Of a DNA stretch of 64,000 bases, positions 1 through 10,843 are shown piece by piece; the first letter of the stretch is position 1; each line of letters starts with the position of its first letter. Origin of the DNA: Flammula alnicola (lineage: Eukaryota; Basidiomycota; Agaricomycetes; Agaricales; Strophariaceae); the NCBI GenBank assembly GCA_015499995.1, contig JADNRV010000031.1, forward strand, positions 124,001 to 188,000, written 5' to 3'. The notes below the pieces were generated by a model that was not told the origin of the DNA, did not search any database, and was given only the letters and a program-made list of their open reading frames with translations. Position numbers and translations under genes: made by a program.

Positions 1-812
1 GCTTTACTAGCATGGTTCGCAGGTGAGGCACTCATGAAGCAGGTCGAATTGGTTCTGCAGAGCATCATGATTCCGGCAGATTTAAGATCCACGGACATAA
101 TACTCAAATAATACTACAACGACGCTCCCTTCCAATGTCTTCGGATAGGTCATCTTCACTCGTGTAAGTTGCTACAAGTGTAGTCTCCTTCAGATAATAC
201 CCCAAAAAAATTTCTTTCGACAAACAGGTCTACTTATAGAGTATATGGACCCACAACCCAGTGATCGGATTGAAGAGGATCCGGATCGAAGTCGTTAAGA
301 CTCTTCTTTTGGGACAACAGCAAAACAGTTAATCCTCACGTGAATGGTGCATGTTATGACCAAGATGTGGCAAATGTCCAAGCATAGTGGTCGCTGTGGT
401 CTTGTGCCCATTGGCATCTAGATACCACGGCTTTGTGATCTAAATAAAGTATGACCTTCCGGGCCCCACGCGAATTGTCTGCGGTTTGAACGCAACTATA
501 AACCCGCCTCCTCCTGAAGCGGGTCTGATATCCGAGCCGTGTGCTGCCCTTTCTCTTGTCGTCTCTTAAGATTCTACGGCATTCGCTCATGACGTCGACC
601 ATCCTGATATCTGATCAGCGATCACAATTATAGATTTAAAACCCTACTAGGAATGTGCCGGAAAGCTTTCTTATGGAAACTTCGGGGAAGGACTGATTCA
701 CGAATTATATATCTCCTGGCGGGAGGGAGGAAAGGGGACGTGCATGCCTATAAATTATCAGGGCTGACTCCTTCTAGGCTTCAAATAGAGACAAGTGACT
801 ACTTTTCAAGAA
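1..812. other. left flank of the Helitron, no gene recognised
   Basis: Short open frames exist on both strands (for example minus 354-602 and plus 653-916), but none resembles a known family or shows a convincing exon structure. This is the sequence next to the 3' end of the Helitron that begins at 813. The last flank bases are AA at 811-812. With the element removed they would join the TGTGGACGCC that begins at 10453, recreating an A-T insertion site. Confidence 0.5.
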
Positions 813-840
813 CTAGCCTGTGGACCCGTGCTTCGCACGG
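813..840 (-). repeat. Helitron 3' terminus: hairpin plus CTAG
   Basis: On the plus strand CTAG lies at 813-816, followed by a nine-base spacer and a 6-bp stem, CCGTGC (826-831) and GCACGG (835-840), with loop TTC. Read on the minus strand this is stem, spacer, CTAG, then host T. It serves as the termination signal for rolling-circle transposition in this class. Confidence 0.9.
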
Positions 841-954
841 TGAAAGAGCTGTGAATGGGCTGACTTTCACGATGAGTGAGACTTTTAATCTTGACCAAAA
901 ATCGATAAATAGATAACTGCATAGGGATATTTATACAAAATGTAAATATTACTC

Positions 955-2070
955 CTAAGCTTCGATTGACGAATTATTGGTTTCTGCACCGCGCCTAGTA
1001 CGCTTAGCCACAGGACCTGCTATTGGTGCGTCAGCTAGAGGGCGTTTGGCAGTTGTTTGAGTTGGCATTGGGGTCACCGGAGTGATGGGTGGTGCATTTG
1101 TGGTGTGGGACTGGTGTCTATAACTGATGAGATTGCGTGAATTTCGAGGAGTTTTGGCAGGAGCTATGCTGAGAAGTGAGATCAGATATTAAACATGGCA
1201 GATATTCAACTTACCATCCAGTGTGTTTGCGTGAATAGAGTTGTTTATTTGAGGTGGCTGGCCCATAAAAGTAATGTCGTCAACTGTGATTTGAAAGCGG
1301 TCGACTATAACATCAGAGGATGGCTTGAAGATGACGTCTGTCAAGAATCCGCAAGCAGAGATATATCGACGGTTGTATGGTACCGGTTTTCCGTTCTTGT
1401 AGCGCGGAGAGTCTGGAATGACGCATGTAAGTGGGGCAAATGCTTTCACGTGCTTTGTATCCTTGAGTGCGGAAACGTAGTGTTCAAGGTCAACGTCAAA
1501 AGAACCTTGATCTTTTTGGCAGTTTGTTGCGATGCCGGAAACGTGGACTAAAGCACGCTGACATGGATCAATTGAGAAGGTATTTCCAGTTTCATTTGCG
1601 TCGTAAAAATCCTGAGGAACATTAAGGGGAACAATCTAGTAGCATAGTGTCGGCAATAAGTATTTTCGTATAAATTAGAAAACCCATACATACCCAGTTT
1701 ATGTCTCCAATAAAACTATAGTCGTCTGCGGGTAAGGTTGTTGGGACAATATCTGCGGTAATCTCCATGCGAAATATCTTAACATAATGTCAGAGGTAAA
1801 TCATTTTCGAAGAGAAAATTAAAGACTTGCTGTTGTGTTTATCAAATAAAGTCCTGCAGATTCGGAAAAATGGAGGTCTCTCGCATTAAAGTACCTTAAT
1901 GCTCCAAGCAGTGATTCACAGGATGATGAGCCAATGTAGATCTGGGCATCGAGAACTATTGTCTTTGACTTGGGAATTGCTCGAGGATTTCCGAGAGCAG
2001 CAATTGCTGTTAGAGAAATCATGCCTGCATCATGAACAGGAGTAGAGTCTGTCACTGAACTTGAGGGCAT
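955..2070 (-). CDS. Helitron-borne accessory protein, conserved in Agaricomycetes, possible OB-fold/ssDNA-binding role
   Basis: Four exons can be read: 1831-2070, 1694-1777, 1215-1635 and 955-1163 (954 nt, 317 aa), with phases 0, 0 and 1 matching exactly. The first intron uses a GC donor (GCAAGT) and an AG acceptor; the other two are GT-AG. The start at 2070 gives a short N-terminus before the conserved core, which contains VLDAQIYIGSSS, ALRYFNARDLHF and GLYLINTT, and later RYISACGFL. The C-terminus is Pro/Thr-rich and ends in a basic KRTRRG stretch that could be a nuclear signal. I recall similar proteins of unknown function across Agaricomycetes. Its stop codon is only 142 bp from the Helitron tip and it runs parallel to the Rep/helicase, so it is probably an element gene. 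An RPA-like ssDNA-binding function is inference, by analogy with plant Helitrons that carry RPA-like genes; no decisive motif was seen. Confidence 0.75.
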
Positions 2071-2423
2071 GTTTGCGGTGGTAAAATGGGTAGTCTCAAT
2101 CAGAGTAAGTAATAATTGAATGCTTCAAAATTCTTGGGACCGAAATTGTGATTTACATTAACTTTATATAATGAATTTTGGCATGATTCTCGATTCTCAA
2201 TAGCTCTCCTGTCAAGTTCTAGTTCTTGGTGTAGACACTGCTAGCAAGCGACTTGCAATTTTAACAATAGTCTAGTTGCCAGAGTCGACTCAGTCGAGCA
2301 CGGTCGAGTCCAACCGGACCAATCATGTGACTCCAACGTCACACAGAACGCTCAGCGCAACACCCAGACATTGCCCAAAGCCCTTCACTCCAGGCATGAG
2401 AGAGAGATCACGTCCACCTTGGA
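2071..2423. other. spacer inside the Helitron, upstream of the accessory gene
   Basis: This stretch lies between the start of the accessory gene (2070) and the captured HTH fragment. It should hold the minus-strand promoter of the accessory gene. No clear TATA element or family match was seen. The composition changes near 2270, where GC-richer sequence begins; this may be the edge of the captured block. Confidence 0.4.
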
Positions 2424-2888
2424 TTGTTGATATGTGGCATCGTTGCGTGCTGCCCCACAATGCCCGGCCACATCAAGCCCATCAAGCCCAGGAATGGCTC
2501 GCCTCACCGTGAGTCCATGACCCGCTTCATCTGGCTGCTCGCTAACACCCCCTTCCAGACCTTCAAAATTCCCCAAGTCGAATTTGAGATGGTCAAGTCC
2601 CTCGACGCCTGGTCCGTGCAGGGCCTCAACATAACCGACCAGCTCATCCGCCAGCACGCCCTAGAGATCGCTCGTCCTGTGCACATCACCCCCGACCGCT
2701 TCAAGGGCAGCTCCGGCTGGATCGAGAACTTCAAGCACCGGCATGATATTCGGCGCGGGGAGTGGTTGCGTGCCAAGGGCCAGCTGGGGCAAGCGAGCAG
2801 TGGGGTGCCCCCGACCCCAGTGATTTTGCCGTATGATGAGCGGATGGCGGCGGCTTTACCCCACGGTGGCTTGGAGGCGTCTCTCTGA
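2424..2888 (+). pseudogene. captured CENP-B/Tc5-type HTH domain fragment
   Basis: The open frame encodes about 154 aa. The core, roughly residues 50-115, contains LDAWSVQGLNITDQLIRQ and GSSGWIENFKHRHDIRRG. These match the CENPB-type helix-turn-helix (HTH_Tnp_Tc5) found in pogo/Fot1 transposases and in domesticated host DNA-binding proteins. The DDE nuclease domain that follows in a transposase is absent and the frame stops soon after the HTH. It lies inside the Helitron, opposite to the element's own genes, directly before another captured fragment. I read it as a captured piece of a host or transposon gene. The start chosen is simply the first in-frame ATG. Confidence 0.65.
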
Positions 2889-3037
2889 GTTCTTCAGGCC
2901 TCAGGTCTTGTCTCCAAAACTTTACCACAGGTCAGTGTTCCAATGATTCGACATTTGTATGTTTCTTATTTGTGTTGCTACTTTTAGTTTCGCCCTCCAA
3001 CTACCGTCAATAGCGAGTCCTCCACACCTCAGTCGCC

Positions 3038-3811
3038 ATGAAGGACGTGCCCAAAGTCCCAGATTTCTCTGCCTATCACACCAATCCGGACAGCAACTGC
3101 GCCCTTTCCTATTTCATGGTCAGTTCTCTCGGTGTTCTCTCTGCCTCTGCCGCAAAGTCCTCCGTGTCAGAGTTCTTCCAGAGTATGGCTGCTTCCGCCG
3201 ACGTTCTCGCTCTTGCAAAGGTCGAAATTGACCTTTCCAGTATCCCCCAGGGCAAGAACGCCATCATCAAATGGCGCGGAAAGCCCGTCTTCATCAGGCA
3301 CAGGACTCAAGGCGAGATCGAAGAGGCGCGTTCTGCCGACTGGAAGGCCTTCCGTGACCCTCAATCCGATGAGGACCGCGTCAAGAACTATCTGCTGGTC
3401 CGTTATCTCTATCCATTCAGCGCCGGTGTCTTGCCTCCGCCTCCAATGCCATTGGGAATGTCGAACTTGAATCGCTCGCCGTCGCATTCGCCTACGGCGT
3501 CGCTGTCACTCGGTGGGACTCATAGAGACAGTGGGGGGGTATTTACGCCAGGCGGGTTGTTGGGAAAGAAGAAGCAGCCCAAACGAAAGCTCGTTATTAG
3601 TCGTGTAGGCCCAGAGGACGTGAGGGGTTATGAGGCTGTTAAGAGCTGGTGCGAGGTGCGTTCTCCTTTCTTTATGTGTCTCGTGTCATGGCAGTTGGGA
3701 TCAAAACTGATTTTTTCTTCTTTGCAGGCATTCGGCGAAGTGAGAGAGATGAGGAGGGCGCTGAATGGGTCCTTGTATGTCGATTTCAGGAAGGCGAGCA
3801 TAGCTGAGACG
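3038..3811 (+). pseudogene. chimeric captured gene: Rieske Fe-S protein N-terminus fused to an RRM-like exon
   Basis: From the ATG at 3038 the frame encodes a Rieske (ubiquinol-cytochrome c reductase iron-sulfur subunit) segment of about 115 residues. It covers the transmembrane/hinge region (ALSYFM, ASADVLALAKVEI) and the start of the head domain (KPVFIRHRTQGEI, up to DEDRVK). The cluster-binding motifs (CTHLGC and CPCHGS in the family) are missing. At about residue 116 it runs without a stop into unrelated sequence with a Ser/Pro linker, then KRKLVISRVGPEDVRGYEAV, which looks like the start of an RRM-type domain. That part continues across a phase-0 intron (3656-3727) into exon 3728-3811 (AFGEVREM, LYVDFRKA). 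The RRM part is cut after that exon. The in-frame joining of two partial genes inside a Helitron fits transposon-mediated gene capture. Whether it is expressed is unknown. Confidence 0.75.
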
Positions 3812-4540
3812 GTACGTTCTCTTAGCATTGTTGTTCTCTTTTCCTGTTACGTGGCGTTTGCGCTTTATAAATCGGGGTGGATGTGGATGGGTGCGACCCG
3901 ATCTGTCTTCCTCGTGTCTACTTCCTCGTGTCTACTTCCTCGTCAACTGTCAGCCAGTCAGTAACCGATGGTTGCGAGAAGTTGAAGCCTCCGTGATAGG
4001 GCATCCTCGATGTCTCGATTGTTGGGTTATTGAATTGATACGACATATGTGATTCATTGAACAATGGGTGTGGCTGTGGTTGGTTGACCTATGACAGATT
4101 CGACAGACAGCTTTACGCCGCGCATCTTATCCATTCTGTTAAGCGTACTCTCTCACCGTCGTCAGCATCCAAGAAGCGATATACGCAATATTCAGTGGGT
4201 GCTTGTGCTGTTTATCGTGCCACATATGTTGACTCCGACTTTTACAGAAATCTGCTAGGCACTCGAGGCCCAAAGAGTAGAGCTTTGTGGTCCCGCCCAC
4301 GACAACAATAATTTAGAGATCCAGATGTTGGCATCCGACCCTTCGTGAACCCTCTATAACATCCCCATCTCTATCTTACTATCCTACTCAGATATGTAGT
4401 GTACTGTCTAATGCATTAATTTTTTATGTTTGTTCTCCAAGTCTGTTTTGAGTATGTAGCTTATCAGGTATGCTTGCTGATTTTTGTCCATTGCAGCATG
4501 AATAAGCGTAGCAATCTAGATATATAGACATAATGATACA
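3812..4540. other. Helitron interior without recognised gene
   Basis: The stretch lies between the captured chimera and the 3' end of the Rep/helicase gene. Only short open frames are present (for example 4057-4311 plus) and none resembles a family. The part next to 4541 should contain the polyadenylation region of the minus-strand Rep/helicase gene. Confidence 0.4.
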
Positions 4541-7500
4541 TTATAGAAGTACCTCTGGATACACAACGTTATGTGTCAAACAATCTACGCTATTTTCGGA
4601 TAATAAAATCTTGATATTATGACTTGATGTTGCGCGCGAGAGCGCGACATATAGCTGTCCATGAGCGAAAACTGGGATAGAAAGACAAAGACCAATATGT
4701 TTGACTGACTGGCCCTGGGATCTGTTTATGCTAAGAGCAAAGGCCAGTCTGACAGGGAATTGACGTCGCTTGAATTGGAATGCAAAAGTGGATGCTGCTG
4801 AGGGGGTAATGGAAATTCGAGGGATGAACGCACTTTGGCCATCGTGCTCGCCACCAATTAACTGAACTTCAAGCACACGATCTCTCATCCGTGTCACAAT
4901 CATCCGGGTCCCATTGCAGAGACCTTGTGAAGGTGAGAGATTTCGAAGGAGAATAATCGGGCATCCAATCTTTAAATTCAGCTCACCTGGCGGAAGGCCA
5001 GAAGCTGTTATCGAGCGTAGGAATTCAACAGGAACCGGTTCATCATCATCGGGATCAGCACCAGCCTCGCGAACAATCTGGTCAGCACTAATGTACTGGC
5101 GTACTTCTCCCACCATTCTGTCTAGGATCGATTGATTGATATCATTAACGTCAATATTTCGGGGTGCGAGAATCATTCGGTTGAGGAAGTATTCAGAGGG
5201 AGGTGGTGGATTGGTATTGATAGCTGGATAAATAGAGTCAATGAGCGTAGCTGCGTCGTCAACACGCATGTACTCTGGAAAGCGAACTTGATCATCATAC
5301 GTCATATTTTGACCATGCCCCACTTCCAAAAGCCATTGTGCAAACTCGCGAGCATCTGCATTTGCCTGCTCTAGCCGCATATTTTGACGTAGGCGAAGAA
5401 TCTCGATAGATTCCCACAGTGGCGATCTTTGGATTGTTGCATTGACAATGTCTTCTCGTGAACCCTTGGGAACAATAGGAAGTGTTTGCAAAAAGTCGCC
5501 ACTGAGCACGACCGTTTTTCCTCCAAATGGTCGATTATTGTCACAAAGATCCTGCAAGGTTCTATCCACAGCTTCAACAGCATGCCGATGTTGTGCTCCA
5601 ATCTCATCCCAGATGATGGCCTTCGTCATCTTTAAGAGATCAGCGCGAGTGCTGCGTTTGGGTATATTGCAGCTGGAGCGCTCCGTGAGATCGTCAATGG
5701 GAATCTTGAACATAGAATGTGCTGTGCGACCACCCCGAAGCAGAAGAGCTGAGATTCCAGTTGATGAGACACATAAGATAATATGTCCCTCGCTCCGCAA
5801 TTTCGAGCAGATGGTATTATAAACGAATGTCTTGCCAGTACCACCTGATCCATTAAGAAAAAAGATTTTACCCTCGCAATTCTGGATTGAGGATATAACA
5901 TGCTCATATGCTGCTTTTTGGTCAGGGTTGAGCTGATGGAGCCGTTCATTGAGATTTTCGAGCTCGTCATTACGATTGTAATTTAATTGTTCAGCAATAA
6001 GAGGGTTCATCGTCAGTATAGTCCAATCTTGTTGTGATTGAGGCATTGATGGCCAGTCATCCAAGGAATGTCCGGAGTCACCCAGGATGTTGTTGAGTAA
6101 AAAGAGGCCATAGTCATAGATATCATCTTGAGACGGCGCAGCAAGTCCCATTGCGCGCAAGCGGTGCTCAAGATCATCGCAGATATGAGCTCGAAATTCG
6201 GTCCACAGGACGTCAGGCTGAGCAAGATCACTGAAGAGCAAAAGAGTGGCAAATAAATGACGAAGGCGTGTGCCAGTTTGCATCTCAGCTGCTTCCTGAA
6301 GGCAAATTCTCCATTCTCCGTCGTCTTCAAGGAGGCCACGTGCGAGACATGCAGCATGATATGTCGGGTATGGATTATTGTGGTTGTGACCTGGGACTCT
6401 TCGGAGGTCCTCGAAGGATGTAGCTCCCTTGACCGCAGTGAGCAAGGTACGAAGATAAAATTGTTCACCTGCTGTAGGCTTGATGAAGTACATGCGGCCA
6501 AGAGCAAACCCTTTTTTCCGTAGGCTCCATGATCGTGCATTTTCATCATATACAAAGTGTTGCGGGAATTCTTGATATGTGTGCTTGCGAGCTTCTTCTC
6601 CCAAGGAACCGACATTGGCATTGGCTTCGAAAAAGGCGGTGAGAGTGGTCCGCTCAGTTTGTCCACGTTCGAGCACATGCTGGAGCTCTTCGCCCAGATG
6701 AAAAGTAATCATATGATGCCCTTCGAGGTGGACTTGAAGGCGGACTACATTGGGAACCATTTCGTGAGTATCGAAATGGAAGATACGCCAAACAGCATCC
6801 GGAGCAGTGACAAAGCGTCCGTCAATCCATCTTTTGATCTCGTTGTTTTGATGGATTTCCAGCATTCCTCGGTCAGGACCTTTGTAGACATACTTGAAGG
6901 CATATTTGAATGACCCGAGAGAGACGGCACATTCCATGTTGATATGACAGAAGAAAAAAGCGCAAAGAAAAGGAGGATAAGGGACCAACCACCTGTTATC
7001 CAACATCTTTCCTCGGACTTCATATGCCCTGCCATCATTTGGCCGATAGTATAATGGATACCCATGAGGATCCATTGTCGTACATGGCTGGAAATTCTTT
7101 GGATACCCCTTGGTACACTTTTTTGTAATGGGGTCCATGCACGACGCACTTGGATCCAGTTCGCCACACGGCCCATGAACCATGCACGTTTTGACTGCCT
7201 CAAATAAAAGTGGCTGCGTTTCGGGATCTGGCCATCGTGCCCATATACAGGAATCAATTGCTTCGGGGGTCAGCAGCTTGTATGGGTCTTTCAAAAATAT
7301 CAGGCAATGCATGTGTGGGAGACCCCGTTTCTGGAATTCAATCGTATAGACGTATGCCACTGCCTTTCCAAATACACCGTATTTATATATGTGGTCGAGA
7401 AGGGCCTTCTTCTTCATCTGAAAAACGCGCGCGACCAAGTCGGGACGATCATATGCGGACTGATTAGGGAGCAGTTCACGCTGTATCTCCTCCCACTGTG

Positions 7501-10239
7501 GGTTTGTCGTCATAGTGAGAAAAATATCAACTTTGCGATAATAGCGAGCAATCGCCATTGAATCTTGAAAACATTGACCCAAGTTTCGTGGCCCTCCAAT
7601 GTATGAGGATGGGAGAAAGATACGTCGTCCAAGATCATTAAGATCAAGGTTGTCGCCTTCATCAGCCACCGCATCTTCGAGATTGTTAAATCGAGCTGCA
7701 CGGATTATGTCCTGGTTGTGGTCAATCCAGTACAGACGCTGTTGATCAGCTGAAGCGAACATATCGACAATATATCGGGCGAAAAGGCGACCACCATAGA
7801 GAAGGGTGTTGAATTCTTCGTCACCGCGATACTGGATACGGTTCGCAACGTACCGCGTCAACGTCAGACGCCGCGAGCCAGAGATTATTTGCTGTTCGTC
7901 GTCATTGCCCTGTATTCCACGTTCTCTCCGCTGTTGACGGTGTCGCTCTCGATTTTGTATGCGTCCATTTTGCTGATTTTCGGTTTCTCGGAGACACAAA
8001 TCTGGATGCCAGCCATGTTCGCCATAAGGAAAGAGGAGAGGGTATTGCAGTGGTGCGTATGCGGGATGAAGGTCGCTAATACGGTGCAATGGGCCTGCTT
8101 TTAGTCGAAGTACAATGTCCCTCGGTTGCTCGCCATGACCTGGGAGAATGACAGCGACCTCGTCGACTGTTGGTAAGTTATATCGACGACGATCCAATCC
8201 AGGCATGACACGAAGGCGGATTTCTGAATCATTGGCGGGGTTATATGTTTGGAGAATTTGGTACACTTGGCGATATATAGGAACATATTGATGATGTGAA
8301 TTCAGCATTTCTTGAAGCGATGCCATGGTTTCTTCGTCAAGACCTACATTTCGGTCCATTCGGACTTCTAATGCAGCGCGAGGTTCATAGACATAAAGCT
8401 GAGCATACTGCGGTATCTCTCCGTTTGCAGGTTCGAGTGCGCCAGATCGATGGTAAAGTTCACCAGAGATCCGAAAGACAGGTGGCCCATGTCTCTCGTT
8501 GACTTCGTGGTCCTCTCGAACACCGAGTGATGTGAATGATAATGCACGGTTGTACCGCCATATCTCATTGCGGAACGTGATGGCATCATGGTCGACCACC
8601 GAAGTCAATAACGTTCGAAGGGGTTCTGGAGGAGGTTGAGGTGGTGGGAGAGATACTTTGCCTTCGAGACAGCACATCCCGAATCTTGGCGAGGTGTCGG
8701 TGCTCGCACAAAGCCGTTCAGCCAACCAATGTCGAGCTCCACAATGAGAACATTGTATGTTCATTCGTCCCAAGTCATGACGTCCAGGAGGGTCTTGATA
8801 GGGCTTTCGGCCAGCCAGGAAAAGTGCAGCTGGGTTTATTTCAGTGGGTTGAACTGCAAATGATATCAGTATCGGAATAGCAAAGAAACAACAAAGAGAT
8901 GCATACCATCCTGGTTTGGATTGCGGATTGCAGCATGGCGTTCGTTAAGATCTTCGGGTGCATACTCGTCTGGGAAATATGTCAGAAAATTCACGACGAA
9001 GAAGGTTTGAGTCAGACATACCAGCATTAGCAACTTCATGTCGTTGTGCCACTTCACGTTCACGTTGTCGTCTTCTTCGCTGAGCAGCTGACCTTGCATT
9101 GCTCCCAGAAGGTCCAATATGCTGAGCCTGTCGTGCTGCATCGCGTTCGCGTTCATGTTCAAGTCTTGTTCTCCTTCGGTGGATATCTGACCTTCTAGAA
9201 GGTCCTTGCAGTTGAATTCGTTGTTCGCCAGGAGCGGAAAGGGTCGACGGGGGAGTAAGAAGTCCAGGTGGTGGTGGGAGAGGAGTCTCCGCACTTGGAG
9301 GAGGTGCAACTGGGGCAGGGTTTGAGAATAAAGCTTGCTGTGCCTTGCGTTCGCGAGCTCGGCGCCTTTGTTGTGCTAAAGATCGAATGTTCAGACCCTC
9401 GAGTGCCTAAATAAATTGATGAGAAAACCTGTGTAGAAATAAGGATGAAATTCTTACATTCGACGGGGCCACTGCCTGGGTTGGAGGTATATTTTCATCT
9501 CCTTGTGATGCTTCATGTTCGCGAGCTCGTCGCTGCTGCTGGGCGAAGAAACGGCGCGCCTGATTTCGTGCTAAGTCTTCATCCCTTTGTGGCATTTCAC
9601 GTTCGCGAGCTCGTCGCTTCTGCTGGCCCAAAGAACGACGTGCACTTGATGCATGGGACTATATCAACTTAACAGTTAAATTCCATGAAGTAGATACCAC
9701 CAGAATTGCGCACTTACCCTTGAGGATGTGGTCGGTCGATCTCCATCTTCTAATTGGCACCCTTCTCGTGCACTTTGAATGACATTGAGGGATGGTTCGT
9801 GAAAAATGCCTGCAGGTGTGACTTTACGGAAAGGAACAGGTGTAGGGCTTTCGGAATTGGGTGGTCTTGCAGGAATTCGACGTCGAGGGCTTCCATTGGT
9901 GTTTAAAGACAGGTCACGCAGAGCTTGACGCGCCTGCTGTTGATGCTGTTGTGCGGCATTCAATGTATAATCAGACCTGTAAGCTGAATTAGAAATGAAT
10001 CTTTCAACAGACGCGATGTAGAACTCACATGGGGTAGATATTGTGAGGAATTGCAGGGAGAATTCAGAGGACCGCGAGTCAGACACATCCCGATGGTCCT
10101 GGGGTCGTGATCGCGAATCGCGTTGTTGTCGAGACTGTTTGATTCTTGAAGCGGGTCCAGACAGTGGGATGGCTTGGCCAATGTTTGGGTCTCTCAGGGA
10201 GTTCGTGCTGAAGAATGTGGAAGTGAAGATGGAATTCAT
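4541..10239 (-). CDS. Helitron Rep/helicase (HUH rolling-circle replication initiator fused to Pif1-type helicase)
   Basis: Six exons give an uninterrupted frame: 10029-10239, 9718-9983, 9458-9658, 9022-9406, 8907-8969 and 4541-8853 (5439 nt, about 1812 aa); all phases agree. The first ~380 residues are low-complexity and rich in Arg/Glu/Gln, with RRARERE-like repeats. A Cys/His pair follows at the start of the last exon (CSHCGARHW), then the Helitron-like N domain. The HUH motif GLPHMHCLIFL lies near residue 888, and the two-tyrosine motif KYAFKYVYKG near 1025-1030. The C-terminal half is a Pif1-family helicase: Walker A GSGGTGKT, Walker B AIIWDEI, VVLSGDFLQTLPIV, and the late motif INRSQGQSVKHIG with YVALSRATS. 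It nicks and unwinds DNA for rolling-circle transposition. All visible catalytic motifs are kept, so it is probably functional. Confidence 0.93.
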
Positions 10240-10443
10240 ATTTCAGTATTACATGAAGTTGTTGTCGCAGGCCGTGTGCAGGCGCAACAATTAACTACTA
10301 TCATGAGGAGGAGGAGGAGAAAAGATAGATCATCTAGACCGCCATCGATCGATTCCAAATCGGCTTGACGCGTCAGTGCACCGCCACTCGTTTGTGTATG
10401 ACATAAGTTATGTCTTACGTAACTTGTCCCCCATGTCGTTTTA

Positions 10444-10452
10444 TAATATAGA
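10444..10452 (-). repeat. Helitron 5' terminus
   Basis: The minus strand reads TCTATATTA from 10452, preceded by host A (T at 10453 on the plus strand). This agrees with the TCTMTAYTA-type 5' start known from plant Helitrons. The 5' subterminal region up to the Rep/helicase start codon (10240-10443) is purine/pyrimidine-biased (GAGGAGGAGGAG at about 10306) and should contain the promoter of the transposase gene. Confidence 0.85.
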
Positions 10453-10843
10453 TGTGGACGCCTTCGAGGATAGTGGACTCGGGCCGTTCTCAACGGGACA
10501 TCAAGTTCGAGGATGGATGAATGAGGCGATTATTAAACTCTCAGAAAACGTCGGGCATTCCGATGGTTTTCCGAACATGGTGGGATGATCCCGCTTGGCT
10601 TCCGAGTACATAGGCTCCGTGCATGCATAATCCTTTACAAATCTGCACCAAACGACTTTGTCATGCCGACATTTCCTCATCCGTCTATTTCTCTCAAAAC
10701 GAGGTCTATTCTCATTTTCAAGACAATGAAATATCTTTATTCTCACCTATATATACTTGCCTGCCAAACCTTGCCTGCTTTACCTCATTTTTCCTTTGTC
10801 GATAACTTAACGACAATCTTAAAGCAAGTGTATCGTAACTTAA
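10453..10843. promoter_or_regulatory. right flank of the Helitron and upstream region of MFS transporter 1
   Basis: No separate gene was recognised. The sequence CTCACCTATATATACTTGCC around 10743 contains a TATA-like run about 90 nt upstream of the proposed start codon at 10844. Pyrimidine-rich stretches typical of fungal core promoters follow. The Helitron inserted roughly 390 bp upstream of this gene and could affect its regulation. Confidence 0.45.

Larger units (their letters stand above)
813..10452 (-). mobile_element. complete Helitron rolling-circle transposon, about 9.64 kb
   Basis: Read on the minus strand the element starts with TCTATATTA (10452 down to 10444), preceded by host A. 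It ends with a hairpin (CCGTGC, loop GAA, GCACGG), nine bases, then CTAG at 816-813, followed by host T. These are the textbook Helitron signatures: 5' TC, 3' CTRR with an upstream hairpin, insertion between A and T, and no target duplication. Inside are a Rep/helicase gene (4541-10239), an accessory gene (955-2070) and plus-strand fragments of host-like genes (2424-3811). The coding frame of the Rep/helicase is unbroken and both ends are present, so the copy could be autonomous; activity cannot be judged from sequence alone. The Helitron class is established; the exact boundaries are read from this sequence. Confidence 0.93.

Noticed and set aside
1189..1551. Plus-strand frame of 118 codons over the accessory gene
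   Set aside because: It is antisense to the four-exon minus-strand gene, whose splice phases and composition are convincing.
4914..8863. Many open frames of 60-220 codons antisense to or shifted within the Rep/helicase
   Set aside because: They are shadows of the 4.3-kb last exon. None has a recognisable motif.
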